Origin: Streptomyces sp. NRRL S-87
GTDB taxonomy: Bacteria; Actinomycetota; Actinomycetes; Streptomycetales; Streptomycetaceae
Reading direction: 5' to 3'
DNA: 55,687 bases
NCBI RefSeq assembly: GCF_000719335.1
Contig: NZ_JOGB01000069.1
Coordinates: 1-55,687, forward strand
Shown: positions 30,576 to 39,311 of the stretch, piece after piece
Layout: each line of letters begins with the position of its first letter
Numbering within the stretch: the stretch's first letter is position 1
Position numbers and translations under genes: made by a program
Notes under the pieces: generated by a model
Told to the model about the DNA's origin: nothing
The model's database searches: none
The model's input: the letters and a program-made list of their open reading frames with translations, nothing else

Positions 30576-33073
30576 GGCGACCGGACCGGGAACCAGCCGC
30601 GGGCGCGGCGGCGCACCCGGCCGCCGGGGCGGCTGCCCCGCCCGGCCGCGGGCCCGTGGCCGGACCGGGCGACGGCCGGGTCCCCGGGCCCGACCCCGGC
30701 GGGGGCACCGAGCCGGGCGGCGACCCGCGCGGCCCCCTCCACGTGGCCCACGCGGCCACCGCGGTGCTCGGCGCGGACGGCCGGGTGCTGGGCTGGAGCG
30801 CGGCCGCCGAGGCCCTGCTCGGCTACCCGGCGGGCGACGTGCTGGGCCGCCCGGCCGGGGCGTACGTCGTCCGCGCGGGCGACGGCCCGGCTCCCGCCGT
30901 CGCCTTCGCCCCCGGCTCGCGTACCGTCGCGCTGCGGCACCGGGCCGGCCACGGGGTGCGGGTCCGGTTGACGGTCCTGCCGCTGACCACTGCGGACGCC
31001 TCCCCGCCCGATCCGGCCGCCCCGGCGCGCCTGGTCGCGATGGCCGACGCCGCCGAGAACGAGCGCTGGGAGGCGCTGCAGTCCATGCTCGCCGGCCTGG
31101 CCACCCAGTCCCCCATCGGCCTGGCGATCTACGGCATCGGGCTCCGCGTCGTGTGGACCAACCAGGCGCTGGTCGAGGAGATGGGCAGCACGCAGTACGT
31201 GGGCCGGTCCCCCGACGAGATGGTGACCCACGGCCAGGTGCTCACCCCCGGCAGCCCGCCGACCCTGGTGGAGACCCTGCGCCGGGTTCTGGAGACCGGC
31301 GAGCCGGTGATCGACCTGCACTACCGGGGCCGCGCCCCGGTCGATCCGGACCGCTTCCGGGTGTGGTCCTGCTCGTACTACCGGCTGCAGGACGCCTCGG
31401 GCACCCCGCTCGGCGTGTGCGAGGAGTCGGTGGAGATCACCGAGCGCTATCTCGCCCAGCAGCGCCTGGACCTGCTGGTACGGGCGGGCAGCACGGTCGG
31501 CGTCACGCTCGACATGGCCCGCACCGCGCGCGAACTGGCGGCCGTGGCGGTGCCGCGGTTCGCCGACGCGGTGGCGGTGGACCTGCTGGAGCAGGTGCTG
31601 GAGGGCGAGCGGCCGGCTCCCGGCGAGGTCCCCGAAGGCCCGCTGGTACGGGTGGCGGCGGCCCCGGACGACCGGCCGGCCCCGCGGCCGGCGGCCGGCA
31701 CCCCCCAGGCCCGGGCGCTGTCGGCGGCCGCCGCGGTGCGCGAGACCGGCGACGGGGTCAGGCTGGTCGCCGTACCGCTGCGCGTGGAGGGTGCGGTGCT
31801 GGGCGTGGTCACCTTCAGCTGGGAGGACCGCTCCGACCCGTTCGACCCGGGCGAGCTCGCCGTCGCCGAGGAGTTGGTGGCCCGTACGGCCGTCTGCGTG
31901 GACAACGCCCGCCGCTACACGCGCGAGCACACCGCGGCCCTGATGCTCCAGCGCAGTCTGCTGCCCCGGCTGCTGCCGCGGCTGACGGCGGTGGAGCTCG
32001 CCTACCGCTACCTGCCGGCCGACAGCCGGGCCGGGGTGGGCGGCGACTGGTTCGACGTGATCGCGCTGTCCGGGACCCGGGTGGGACTGGTCGTCGGCGA
32101 CGTCGTCGGGCACGGGCTGCGGGCCGCGGCGACCATGGGGCGGCTGCGGACCAGCGTACGGGCGCTGGCCCGGCTCGACCTGGCGCCGGACGAGCTCCTC
32201 GGCCGCCTGGACGACCTGGTGGCCCAGGCGGCCAACGAGCGGGCCGCGGTGCTCGTCGAGGGCGAGAGCGTGCCGTACGACGAGGCGCTCGGGGTGACGT
32301 GCCTGTACGCCGTGTACGACCCGGTCGCCGGCACCTGCACGATGGCCCGGGCCGGGCACCCGGCGCCGGCGGTGGTGGACCCGGAGACCGACGCGGTGAC
32401 CTTCCCCGACCTGCCGGCCGGGCCCCCGCTGGGGCTGGGCGGGCTGCCCTTCGAGTCGACGGAGCTGGTGCTGCCGCGGGGCAGCCTGCTGGCCCTGTTC
32501 ACCGACGGTCTGGTGCGGGGCCGGGACCGGGACGTGGACGAGCAGCTGGCGGCCCTGGGGGCCGTGCTGGTCGGCCACCGGCGGCCGTTGGACGAGCTGT
32601 GCGACGACGCGGTGGCCACGCTGCTGCCGCGGCCGGTGGACGACGACGCCGCCCTGCTCCTGGTCCGCACCCACACGTTGGACGAGCACCAGGTGGCGTC
32701 CTGGGAGTTGGCCTCCGATCCCCGGCTGGTCGCCCGCGCCCGCGAACTGGCGCTGCAGCAGGTCACCGAATGGGGTCTGGACGAGTTGGGGTTCACCACC
32801 GAACTGGTGGTGAGCGAGCTGGTGACGAACGCCGTGCGGTACGGCGGGGCGGGCCCGGTGCAACTGCGCCTGATCCGCGACCAGACCCTGATCTGCGAGG
32901 TCTCCGACACCGGGCACACCTCGCCGCACCTGCGCCGGGCCGCCCTCGAGGACGAGGGTGGCCGGGGCCTGTTCCTCATCGCGCACATGACGCAGCAGTG
33001 GGGCACCCGGTACACCGCGACCGGCAAGACGATCTGGGCCGAGCAGGCCCTGCCCGTCACGCGGCCGTCCTGA
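30572..33073 (+). CDS. PP2C (SpoIIE-type) phosphatase with PAS-GAF and HATPase domains
   Basis: This 833-residue protein begins at GTG 30572. After a Pro/Gly-rich N-terminus come two PAS domains (HAATAVLGADGRVLGWSAAA, then IYGIGLRVVWTNQALVEEM), a GAF domain (about 300-450) and the phosphatase (VGGDWFDVIALSG, VVGDVVGHGLRAAA, MARAGHPAPAVV, ALFTDGLVRG, DDDAALLLVRT). A C-terminal HATPase (VVSELVTNAVRYGG, CEVSDTGHTSP, GGRGLFLIAHM) is of the RsbW/anti-sigma kinase type. One protein could thus both phosphorylate and dephosphorylate an antagonist. It is coupled to the previous phosphatase, which lacks the kinase domain. Confidence 0.92.
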   Translation: MRRPDREPAAGAAAHPAAGAAAPPGRGPVAGPGDGRVPGPDPGGGTEPGGDPRGPLHVAHAATAVLGADGRVLGWSAAAEALLGYPAGDVLGRPAGAYVVRAGDGPAPAVAFAPGSRTVALRHRAGHGVRVRLTVLPLTTADASPPDPAAPARLVAMADAAENERWEALQSMLAGLATQSPIGLAIYGIGLRVVWTNQALVEEMGSTQYVGRSPDEMVTHGQVLTPGSPPTLVETLRRVLETGEPVIDLHYRGRAPVDPDRFRVWSCSYYRLQDASGTPLGVCEESVEITERYLAQQRLDLLVRAGSTVGVTLDMARTARELAAVAVPRFADAVAVDLLEQVLEGERPAPGEVPEGPLVRVAAAPDDRPAPRPAAGTPQARALSAAAAVRETGDGVRLVAVPLRVEGAVLGVVTFSWEDRSDPFDPGELAVAEELVARTAVCVDNARRYTREHTAALMLQRSLLPRLLPRLTAVELAYRYLPADSRAGVGGDWFDVIALSGTRVGLVVGDVVGHGLRAAATMGRLRTSVRALARLDLAPDELLGRLDDLVAQAANERAAVLVEGESVPYDEALGVTCLYAVYDPVAGTCTMARAGHPAPAVVDPETDAVTFPDLPAGPPLGLGGLPFESTELVLPRGSLLALFTDGLVRGRDRDVDEQLAALGAVLVGHRRPLDELCDDAVATLLPRPVDDDAALLLVRTHTLDEHQVASWELASDPRLVARARELALQQVTEWGLDELGFTTELVVSELVTNAVRYGGAGPVQLRLIRDQTLICEVSDTGHTSPHLRRAALEDEGGRGLFLIAHMTQQWGTRYTATGKTIWAEQALPVTRPS

Positions 33074-33080
33074 GCCGGTC

Positions 33081-33140
33081 CTGCTTCGGTCTGCTTCGGG
33101 CCGCTTGGGGCTGCTTGGGGCTGCTTGGGGCTGCTTGGGG
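33081..33140. repeat. Tandem 10-bp repeats
   Basis: Six units of a 10-bp motif: three perfect ctgcttgggg units (33111-33140) preceded by one ccgcttgggg and two ctgcttcgg units. It lies just after the phosphatase stop and has no clear function. Confidence 0.7.
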
Positions 33141-33325
33141 CTGTTTCCGTCATCCTGCGCCCGGCCCGTGCCGGCCTCGGGTCACTCCCGGGTCCACAAG
33201 GTCCGCGATCGGCAACAGCGCAATCGCGGGTGGGTGACGAAGGGTGGACGGGGATTACCCTGCGGGTTTCGTCCGCGCTAGGTTCTCCGCGTCACATCGG
33301 ACATCGCAGGGAGCAGGAGCAGGAC

Positions 33326-34006
33326 ATGAAGCGGAGCGTGGGCCGGAGATCCGGGATCGCGGCGGCGGTGCTGTGCGGCGCGCTGGTGCTGACCGCGTGC
33401 AACGGGGACGGCGGCGGCGACGCGGCCGGAGCGCCCGGAGCCGGCACGGCGAGCAGCCCGGCCGGCGGGGCGGGCGCTTCGGCGGCCCCGTCCGCGGAGC
33501 CCACCGCGACCGGGACCCCGGCGGGCGGCGGGGCTGCGAAGCCCTCCGCCGAGCCCACCACCGCGCCCGCGCCGGGCGCTTCGGCCTCCGCGAAGCCCGT
33601 GGGCGGCGGCAGCGCGCCGAAGCCGAAGCCGGGGTCGGAGCCGGGCCCGAAGCCCGGTTGCGACCACAAGATGCCCATTTCTCCGGACGAGTTCGCGGTG
33701 CAGCGCTACACGCCCGAGGGCGGGACGCTCAGCCTGATCGTGAACCTGGGCAACTGGGCCTGCACGCCGGAGAACACCGACGGCGGCGTGTTCGAGACGG
33801 TGGGCAAGGAGATCTTCATGCCGCTCGACCAGGCGGCGTCCATCACCGTCACCAACCCGATCGTGGAGTCCACGGAGAACCAGCCCATCGGGGTCCAGGA
33901 GTTCCTCGACTGGCTGGAGGCCCACCCGAACTCGGGGCTGGTCTTCAAGTACACCGTGAACAGCCACGGCGTCATCTACGACCTGGACCAGGAGTTCACC
34001 CCCTGA
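33326..34006 (+). CDS. Secreted lipoprotein of unknown function
   Basis: This 226-residue protein has a classical lipoprotein signal (GIAAAVLCGALVLTAC, lipid-bound Cys about residue 27), then a long low-complexity Ala/Pro/Gly/Ser linker that would cross the wall, then a folded C-terminal domain of about 110 residues (CDHKMPISPDEFAVQRYTPE then FLDWLEAHPNSGLVFKYTVN). No family is recognised. ATG 33326 follows GCAGGAGCAGG. The C-terminal domain has the even strand pattern of a small beta-rich ligand-binding domain, but this is an impression only. Confidence 0.8.
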   Translation: MKRSVGRRSGIAAAVLCGALVLTACNGDGGGDAAGAPGAGTASSPAGGAGASAAPSAEPTATGTPAGGGAAKPSAEPTTAPAPGASASAKPVGGGSAPKPKPGSEPGPKPGCDHKMPISPDEFAVQRYTPEGGTLSLIVNLGNWACTPENTDGGVFETVGKEIFMPLDQAASITVTNPIVESTENQPIGVQEFLDWLEAHPNSGLVFKYTVNSHGVIYDLDQEFTP

Positions 34007-34094
34007 TCCCGGTCGGGCCCGGCTGAACCCGGTCGGCGCCGGCGAGCTACGGGCCGGCCCGGGAGGCCGCCGGCGGTGATCGATACTGGGGCCC

Positions 34095-35021
34095 ATGACG
34101 GGGAGCGTGCTCGGCGGTTTTCTGCCGATCTGGGGGATCACGGCTCTGGGCTGGGCGGCGGGCCGGAAGGACGTGCTCGGCCCGCAGGCGCAGCACGTGC
34201 TGGGGCGGTTCGCGTTCGCGTTCGCCATGCCGGCACTGCTGTTCCTGACGATGTCGCGCTCCCGGGTCTCCGACCTCGCCCAGCCCGGCGTGGTGGTCTT
34301 CGCGCTGAGCCTGTTCGCGGTGTTCTCGGTGGCCCTGCTGGTGGGGCACCTGGTGTTCCGCCGCAAGCCGGCCGAGCGGACCATAGGCGCGATGGCCGCC
34401 GCGCACGTGAACTCGGCCAACCTGGGCATCCCGGTGGCGGTGCACGTCCTGCGGGACACCTCGTTCATCGTCCCCGTCGCGCTGTTCCAGACGCTGCTGG
34501 TGACCCCGCTGATCCTGACCCTGATCGACCTCGGTGAGCGGCCGGGCGCCGAGGGCCGGTGGCGGCGGCTGCTGACGCTGCCGCTGCGCAACCCGATCGT
34601 GGCCGCGTCCGGTGGCGGCCTGCTGGTGGCGGCGCTGGGCCGGCCGCTGCCGGCCGAGGTCACCGCGCCGCTGCACCTGCTGGGCGGGGCCGCGGTACCG
34701 GCCGCGCTGTTCGCGCTGGGCTTGTCCCTGCACGCGCGGGTCCGGCCCGATGCGGAGGGGCGGGCGGAGCGGCAGGTGCTCGTCGCGCTGAAGGTCGTGG
34801 CGCAGCCGCTGCTGGCGTACGCCCTGGGGCGCTGGGCGTTCGGCCTCGAGGGTCACGCACTGCTGTCGGTGGTGCTGGTGGCGGGCCTGCCGACGGCCCA
34901 GAACGCCTTCCTGTTCGCGTCCGAGTACGACCTGGACACCGATCTGGCCCGGGACACCGTCCTGCTGTCCACGCTGTGCTCGATGGTCTCCCTGTCGGCC
35001 ATCGCCTGGCTGCTGGCGTAG
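34095..35021 (+). CDS. AEC-family transporter (auxin efflux/malonate carrier type)
   Basis: This 308-residue inner-membrane protein has about ten helices in two halves (GFLPIWGITALGWAAG, FAFAFAMPALLFLTM, LLVGHLVF at the start; PAALFALGLSLHA, VVLVAGLPTAQNAFLFA, LSTLCSMVSLSAIAWLLA at the end), the layout of the membrane transport (Mem_trans) family. Members move small organic acids or related solutes. The PTAQNAF motif in the last half is characteristic. It stands alone and converges on the MFS-PLC fusion gene. Substrate unknown. Confidence 0.85.
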   Translation: MTGSVLGGFLPIWGITALGWAAGRKDVLGPQAQHVLGRFAFAFAMPALLFLTMSRSRVSDLAQPGVVVFALSLFAVFSVALLVGHLVFRRKPAERTIGAMAAAHVNSANLGIPVAVHVLRDTSFIVPVALFQTLLVTPLILTLIDLGERPGAEGRWRRLLTLPLRNPIVAASGGGLLVAALGRPLPAEVTAPLHLLGGAAVPAALFALGLSLHARVRPDAEGRAERQVLVALKVVAQPLLAYALGRWAFGLEGHALLSVVLVAGLPTAQNAFLFASEYDLDTDLARDTVLLSTLCSMVSLSAIAWLLA

Positions 35022-35064
35022 TCGGCCCGGGGTGCCGGAGCGCACCCCGGGGAGGGGCTCGGCG

Positions 35065-37209
35065 TCAGCCGCGCGGGACGACCGTGGACAGGACGGACGG
35101 CAGCGGGTACCAGTCGGCCGTGATGATGCTGGCGTGGCGGGCCGCGAGGAGGGCGAGGCGGTCGCGGGCCTGGGCCTCGGTGGGGTTGGTGCCGTCGATC
35201 GCGGGGGCCACGCCGTTGGCGCTGGTGGTGATCAGCAGGTAGTGGCGCCGGTCGTACCAGGCGGTGTCGATGCCCTGGGTGACGTACGCGTTGGCGTCGC
35301 CGTCGAAGAGGACGAACCAGGGGCGGATCGAGGTGTCGGCGTACCGGGTGCGCGGGTCGCCGGCGGCGGCGCCCAGCACCGTCGGGAAGACGGCGGCCTC
35401 GCCGAGGCGGCCGGTGGCGGCCAGGTCGCGCAGGTACTGGGCGTACTCGCGGTCGGTCCACAGCGTGTCGCTGGGGTTGCCCTGCTCGACCGTGCCGGGG
35501 ATGAGCTCGAAGAGGAACTTCCCGGCCAGGGCGGAGCGGGTCGGCCAGCCGCGGGCCTGGACGGCCGCGTCGAGGTCCGGGTGGCCGGCGGCGAGCTGGC
35601 CGGGCCGGTAGACGGCGTCCCCGAGCTTGCCGGTGATCAGGGCGTCGAGCTGGGCGGGGCCCCGGCCGAGGTTGCTGGCGAAGCCGTCCTTGAGCTCCAT
35701 CTTGATGACGATCGGCCGGTGGCCGGGGTGGGCGTCGTGCCAGGCGCGCAGGTCGGAGAGGCAGCCGGCGAGGTTCTGGTTGCGGGACCTGGTGCGCAGC
35801 TGGGCGGCGGTGGCGGCGTTCTCGCAGTTGTTGTCGTTCCCGATGGGATTGCTGTGCGAGACGCGCCAGGAACTGCCGAAGAAGTTGGTCCACACGTCGA
35901 GTTCGAGCAGGGCCGCGCCGGAGTCCAGGGCGTCGGCGAGGTAGGGGTACTTCGCCTTCTCGTAGGCGTTGTGCACGCCGACGCCCGTGGACTGGGCGTA
36001 CGGCAGGTTGACCCCCGCCGCGGCCCCGGGCGCACTCCGGGCCACCACGCGGCCGTCGCGCCGGGACCCGCGCCGCTCCAGGGCTCCGGAGAGCAGTGCG
36101 AGGGCGAGGGCCGCGGTCGCGAGGGCCGCTCCGACCCAGTTCGGGGCGGTGTAGCCGTACCCGGCGGAGATCACCAGGCCGCCCAGCCAGGCAGCCAGCG
36201 CGTTGCCGAGGTTGAAGGCGCCGATGTTCATGGCGGAGGCGAGGGTGGGGGCGCCCGCGGCCTGGTCCAGCACCCGCTTCTGGAGCGGCGGCACGGTCGC
36301 GAAGCCGAGGGCGCCGACGAGGGCGACGGTGACCGCGGCGAGCACCTTGTGGTGGGCGGTGACGGTGAAGAGGGCCAGCACCAGGGCCAGGGCGCCGAGG
36401 GCGGCGTACAGCATCGGCATCAGGGCCCGGTCGGCGAACCGGCCGCCCACCAGGTTGCCGCCCACCATGCCGAGGCCGAAGAGGACGAGCAGCCAGGTCA
36501 CGGAGCCCTCGGCGAAGCCGGACACCGCGGTCAGCATCGGGGCGATGTAGGTGACGGCGGCGAACACCCCGCCGAAGCCGAGCACGGTCATCGCCATGGC
36601 GAGCAGCACCTGGACGTTGCGGAAGGCGCCCAGCTCGTCGCGCAGCCGGACGCCCTCGGGCCGGGGCAGCTCCGGGACCAGTCTGGCCACGCCCGCCAGC
36701 CCGGCCACGCCCAGGGCCGCGACCACGGCGAAGGTGGCGCGCCAGCCCGCGCCCTGACCCAGCCAGGTGCCCAGCGGGACGCCGAGGACGTTGGCGACGG
36801 TCAGGCCGGTGAACATCAGCGCGATCGCGCCGGCCCGCCGCTCGGGGGCGACCAGCTCGGCCGCGACCACCGCCCCGATGCCGAAGAACGCGCCGTGGGC
36901 GAGCGAGGCGACGACCCGGCCGGCGAGCATCACACCGAAGGCCGGGGCGAGGGCGGAGATCAGGTTCCCGGCGATGAACAGGCCCATGAGCAGCATCAGC
37001 ATCCGCTTGCGCGGGACCTTGGTGCCCAGGGCGGTCATCAGCGGGGCGCCGGCGACGACACCGAGCGCGTATCCGGTCACGAGGAGTCCGGCGGTCGGGA
37101 TGGAGACCCCGAAGTCCCCGGCGACCTGCGGCAGCAGCCCCATGATCACGAATTCGGTGGTGCCGATGCCGAAGGCCCCGATCGCGAGGGCCAGGAGGGC
37201 GAGAGGCAT
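35065..37209 (-). CDS. MFS transporter fused to a phosphoinositide phospholipase C-like domain
   Basis: One uninterrupted frame of 714 residues starts at ATG 37209 (GGAAGG upstream). Residues 1 to about 385 are a 12-helix major facilitator of the drug-efflux/AraJ type (LALLALAIGAFGIGTTEFVI, LGTKVPRKRMLMLLMGLFIA). From about residue 400 the protein is a calcium-dependent PI-PLC-like domain (GVGVHNAYEKAKYPYLADAL with a catalytic His, ALLELDVWTNFF for metal binding, SHSNPIGNDNNCENA with the second His, then HRPIVIKMELKDGF). That domain is normally a separate secreted enzyme. With twelve helices the fusion would hold it in the cytoplasm. It may be a true fusion or a lost stop codon. Confidence 0.85.
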   Translation of the reverse strand: MPLALLALAIGAFGIGTTEFVIMGLLPQVAGDFGVSIPTAGLLVTGYALGVVAGAPLMTALGTKVPRKRMLMLLMGLFIAGNLISALAPAFGVMLAGRVVASLAHGAFFGIGAVVAAELVAPERRAGAIALMFTGLTVANVLGVPLGTWLGQGAGWRATFAVVAALGVAGLAGVARLVPELPRPEGVRLRDELGAFRNVQVLLAMAMTVLGFGGVFAAVTYIAPMLTAVSGFAEGSVTWLLVLFGLGMVGGNLVGGRFADRALMPMLYAALGALALVLALFTVTAHHKVLAAVTVALVGALGFATVPPLQKRVLDQAAGAPTLASAMNIGAFNLGNALAAWLGGLVISAGYGYTAPNWVGAALATAALALALLSGALERRGSRRDGRVVARSAPGAAAGVNLPYAQSTGVGVHNAYEKAKYPYLADALDSGAALLELDVWTNFFGSSWRVSHSNPIGNDNNCENAATAAQLRTRSRNQNLAGCLSDLRAWHDAHPGHRPIVIKMELKDGFASNLGRGPAQLDALITGKLGDAVYRPGQLAAGHPDLDAAVQARGWPTRSALAGKFLFELIPGTVEQGNPSDTLWTDREYAQYLRDLAATGRLGEAAVFPTVLGAAAGDPRTRYADTSIRPWFVLFDGDANAYVTQGIDTAWYDRRHYLLITTSANGVAPAIDGTNPTEAQARDRLALLAARHASIITADWYPLPSVLSTVVPRG

Positions 37210-37341
37210 GGATCGCAGCCTTCCCAGATTGATTGCACGAGCTTTTAACAGGCGTCGACAATAGTTGCAGACGCGGGTTATTTGCAAGCGCGCTATATTT
37301 GGGGTGGGGAGGCACCCCGCCCCGAGGAGAGGAGCGCACCG
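37210..37341. promoter_or_regulatory. Divergent promoter region with MarR-operator-like repeat
   Basis: This AT-rich stretch between divergent genes carries TTGCA at 37265-37269 and TGCAA at 37283-37287, an interrupted palindrome typical of a MarR-type operator. The regulator probably represses both its own gene and the MFS-PLC gene. No firm -35/-10 pair is assigned. Confidence 0.5.
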
Positions 37342-37815
37342 ATGACCGCCACGGACCCCGCACCGACCGGGCTCGCCCAGGGCTGGTGCGCCCTGTCGCT
37401 GCTGCACGGGCGGATCGAGGCGCACATCGAGAGGGTGCTGCAGTCCGCCCACGGGCTCAGCGTCCGCGAGTACTCGCTGCTCGACGTGCTCAGCCGCCAG
37501 CACGACGGACCCGGCGGGCACCTGCAGATGAAGCAGGTCGCCGACGCCGTAGTGCTCAGTCAGAGCGCGACGACCCGACTGGTCACGCGGCTGGAGGAGC
37601 GCGGACTGCTGTCCCGCTACCTGTGCCCCACCGACCGGCGCGGGATCTACACGAACGTGAGCGAGGCCGGTGCGGCCCTGCTGGCCGAGGCCCGCCCGAC
37701 GAACGACGCGGCCCTGCGCGAGGCCCTCGACACGGCGGCCGCCGATCCCGAACTGGCCCCGCTGGTGGCCGCGCTCACGTCGGTGGGCACGGCCCGGGCG
37801 GGCATGACCGCGTAG
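37342..37815 (+). CDS. MarR-family transcriptional regulator
   Basis: This 157-residue winged-helix protein starts at ATG 37342 (GAGGAGAGGAG upstream; the frame is open to 37282). The fold is clear: SVREYSLLDVLSRQHDG, QMKQVADAVVLSQSATTRLV (recognition helix) and a wing RYLCPTDRRGIYTNVSEAG, with dimer helices at both ends. It is divergent from the MFS-PLC gene and probably controls it in response to a small molecule. Confidence 0.9.
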   Translation: MTATDPAPTGLAQGWCALSLLHGRIEAHIERVLQSAHGLSVREYSLLDVLSRQHDGPGGHLQMKQVADAVVLSQSATTRLVTRLEERGLLSRYLCPTDRRGIYTNVSEAGAALLAEARPTNDAALREALDTAAADPELAPLVAALTSVGTARAGMTA

Positions 37816-38033
37816 CCGTCCCCGCCACGTTCGCGTTGTCGGTTCGTCAGCTAGAACGCCTGGTCGCCCGGCCGGTACGCACCGGTCGTGTCGCTTCCGT
37901 TGCCGTCCCGGTCACCCGCCGCCGGCCGGGCCGGCCGGGGTGAGGGGAGCCACACGCCCCGCGGCACCGGTGCTGGTCAGCGGCCAGTAGAGTCGGCCTC
38001 CTCCCCTCCAGCGACCCCCCGAGGACCCGGCAC

Positions 38034-39311
38034 GTGAGCTCCGCAGCGCACCCGTCACCCGTCAGCGTGGTCGGCATCGGCGCCGACGGCTGGCCCGGGC
38101 TCTCCCCCGCCGCCCGCCGCGCGTTCACCGAGGCCGAGGTGGTCATCGGCGGCAAGCGGCAGCTCGACCTGCTGCCCGCGGGCGAGGTCACCGGCGAGCG
38201 CGTCGGGTGGCCGTCGCCGCTGCGCCCGGCGGTCCCCGGGCTGCTCGCCGCCCACGCCGGCCGCCGGATCGCCGTACTGGCCAGCGGGGACCCCATGTTC
38301 TACGGGATCGGCCGCGCGCTCAGCGAGGAACTCGGCGCCGACCGGTTGCGGGTGCTCCCCCACCCCTCCTCCGTCTCGTACGCGTGCGCCCGCCTCGGCT
38401 GGCCGGTCGAGGACACCGAAGTGGTGACGCTGGTCGGCCGCCCGGCGGGCACCCTCTCCGCGGCCCTGCACGACGGCCGCCGGGTGCTCGTGCTGAGCGC
38501 GGGCGCGGCCACGCCCGGCGACGTGGCGGCGCTGCTGCGGGAACGCGGTTTCGGGCCCACCCGGATGACGGTGCTGGAGCAGCTCGGGTCCGAGGAGGAG
38601 GCGTACGTATCCGGGCGGGCCGCGGACTGGCCCCATCCGCCCGGCGACGCCCTGAACGTCATCGCGCTGGAGTGCCGGCGCGCCCCGGACGCACTGCGGC
38701 TCGGCGCCGTCCCGGGCCTGCCGGACGCGGCGTACGAGCACGACGGCCAGCTCACCAAGCGGCACGTGCGCGCCGTGACGCTGAGCGCGCTCGCGCCCGC
38801 CCCCGGCGAGCTGCTGTGGGACATCGGCGGCGGCTCCGGCTCGATCGCCATCGAGTGGATGCGCACGCACCGCTCCTGCCGGGCCGTCACGGTCGAGCGC
38901 GACGAGGTGCGCGCCGAGCGGATCCGCCGCAACGCGGACGTCCTGGGCGTGCCGGGCCTGCGGGTGGTGCGCGGGGCCGCCCCCGCGGCGGTCGCCGAAC
39001 TGCCGGCACCCGACGCCGTGTTCATCGGGGGCGGGTTGACCGCGCCCGGCATGCTGGAGGCCTGCTGGGCGGCGCTGCGGCCCGGCGGCCGACTGGTCGT
39101 CAACACCGTCACGCTGGAGTCGGAGGCGCTGCTGGCGCGCTGGTACCGGGAGCACGGGGGCGAACTGGTGAAGCTGGCGGTCTCGCACGCGGTGCGGGTC
39201 GGCGGCTTCACCGGCTGGCGACAGGCGATGCCGATCACGCAGTGGTCGGTCACCAAGCCGGCGGCCGCGCCGGCCGGGTCGGAAGACGTCACTTCGGGAG
39301 AGCACATATGA
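38034..39311 (+). CDS. cobL: Precorrin-6Y C5,15-methyltransferase (decarboxylating), CbiET/CobL
   Basis: This 425-residue bifunctional enzyme has an N-terminal CbiE domain (VSVVGIGADGWPGLSPAA, then IAVLASGDPMFYGIG) and a C-terminal CbiT domain (LLWDIGGGSGSIAIEWMRTH, then VFIGGGLTAPGMLEACWAAL). It methylates C5 and C15 and removes the acetate carboxyl of the corrin precursor, using SAM. GTG start at 38034. Its stop overlaps the cobM start (ATGA), so it leads a coupled cobL-cobM-cobK operon. Confidence 0.95.
   Translation: MSSAAHPSPVSVVGIGADGWPGLSPAARRAFTEAEVVIGGKRQLDLLPAGEVTGERVGWPSPLRPAVPGLLAAHAGRRIAVLASGDPMFYGIGRALSEELGADRLRVLPHPSSVSYACARLGWPVEDTEVVTLVGRPAGTLSAALHDGRRVLVLSAGAATPGDVAALLRERGFGPTRMTVLEQLGSEEEAYVSGRAADWPHPPGDALNVIALECRRAPDALRLGAVPGLPDAAYEHDGQLTKRHVRAVTLSALAPAPGELLWDIGGGSGSIAIEWMRTHRSCRAVTVERDEVRAERIRRNADVLGVPGLRVVRGAAPAAVAELPAPDAVFIGGGLTAPGMLEACWAALRPGGRLVVNTVTLESEALLARWYREHGGELVKLAVSHAVRVGGFTGWRQAMPITQWSVTKPAAAPAGSEDVTSGEHI

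Noticed and set aside
30308..32986. An 892-residue minus-strand frame over the second phosphatase gene
   Set aside because: It is antisense to a protein with complete PAS, GAF, PP2C and HATPase motifs.
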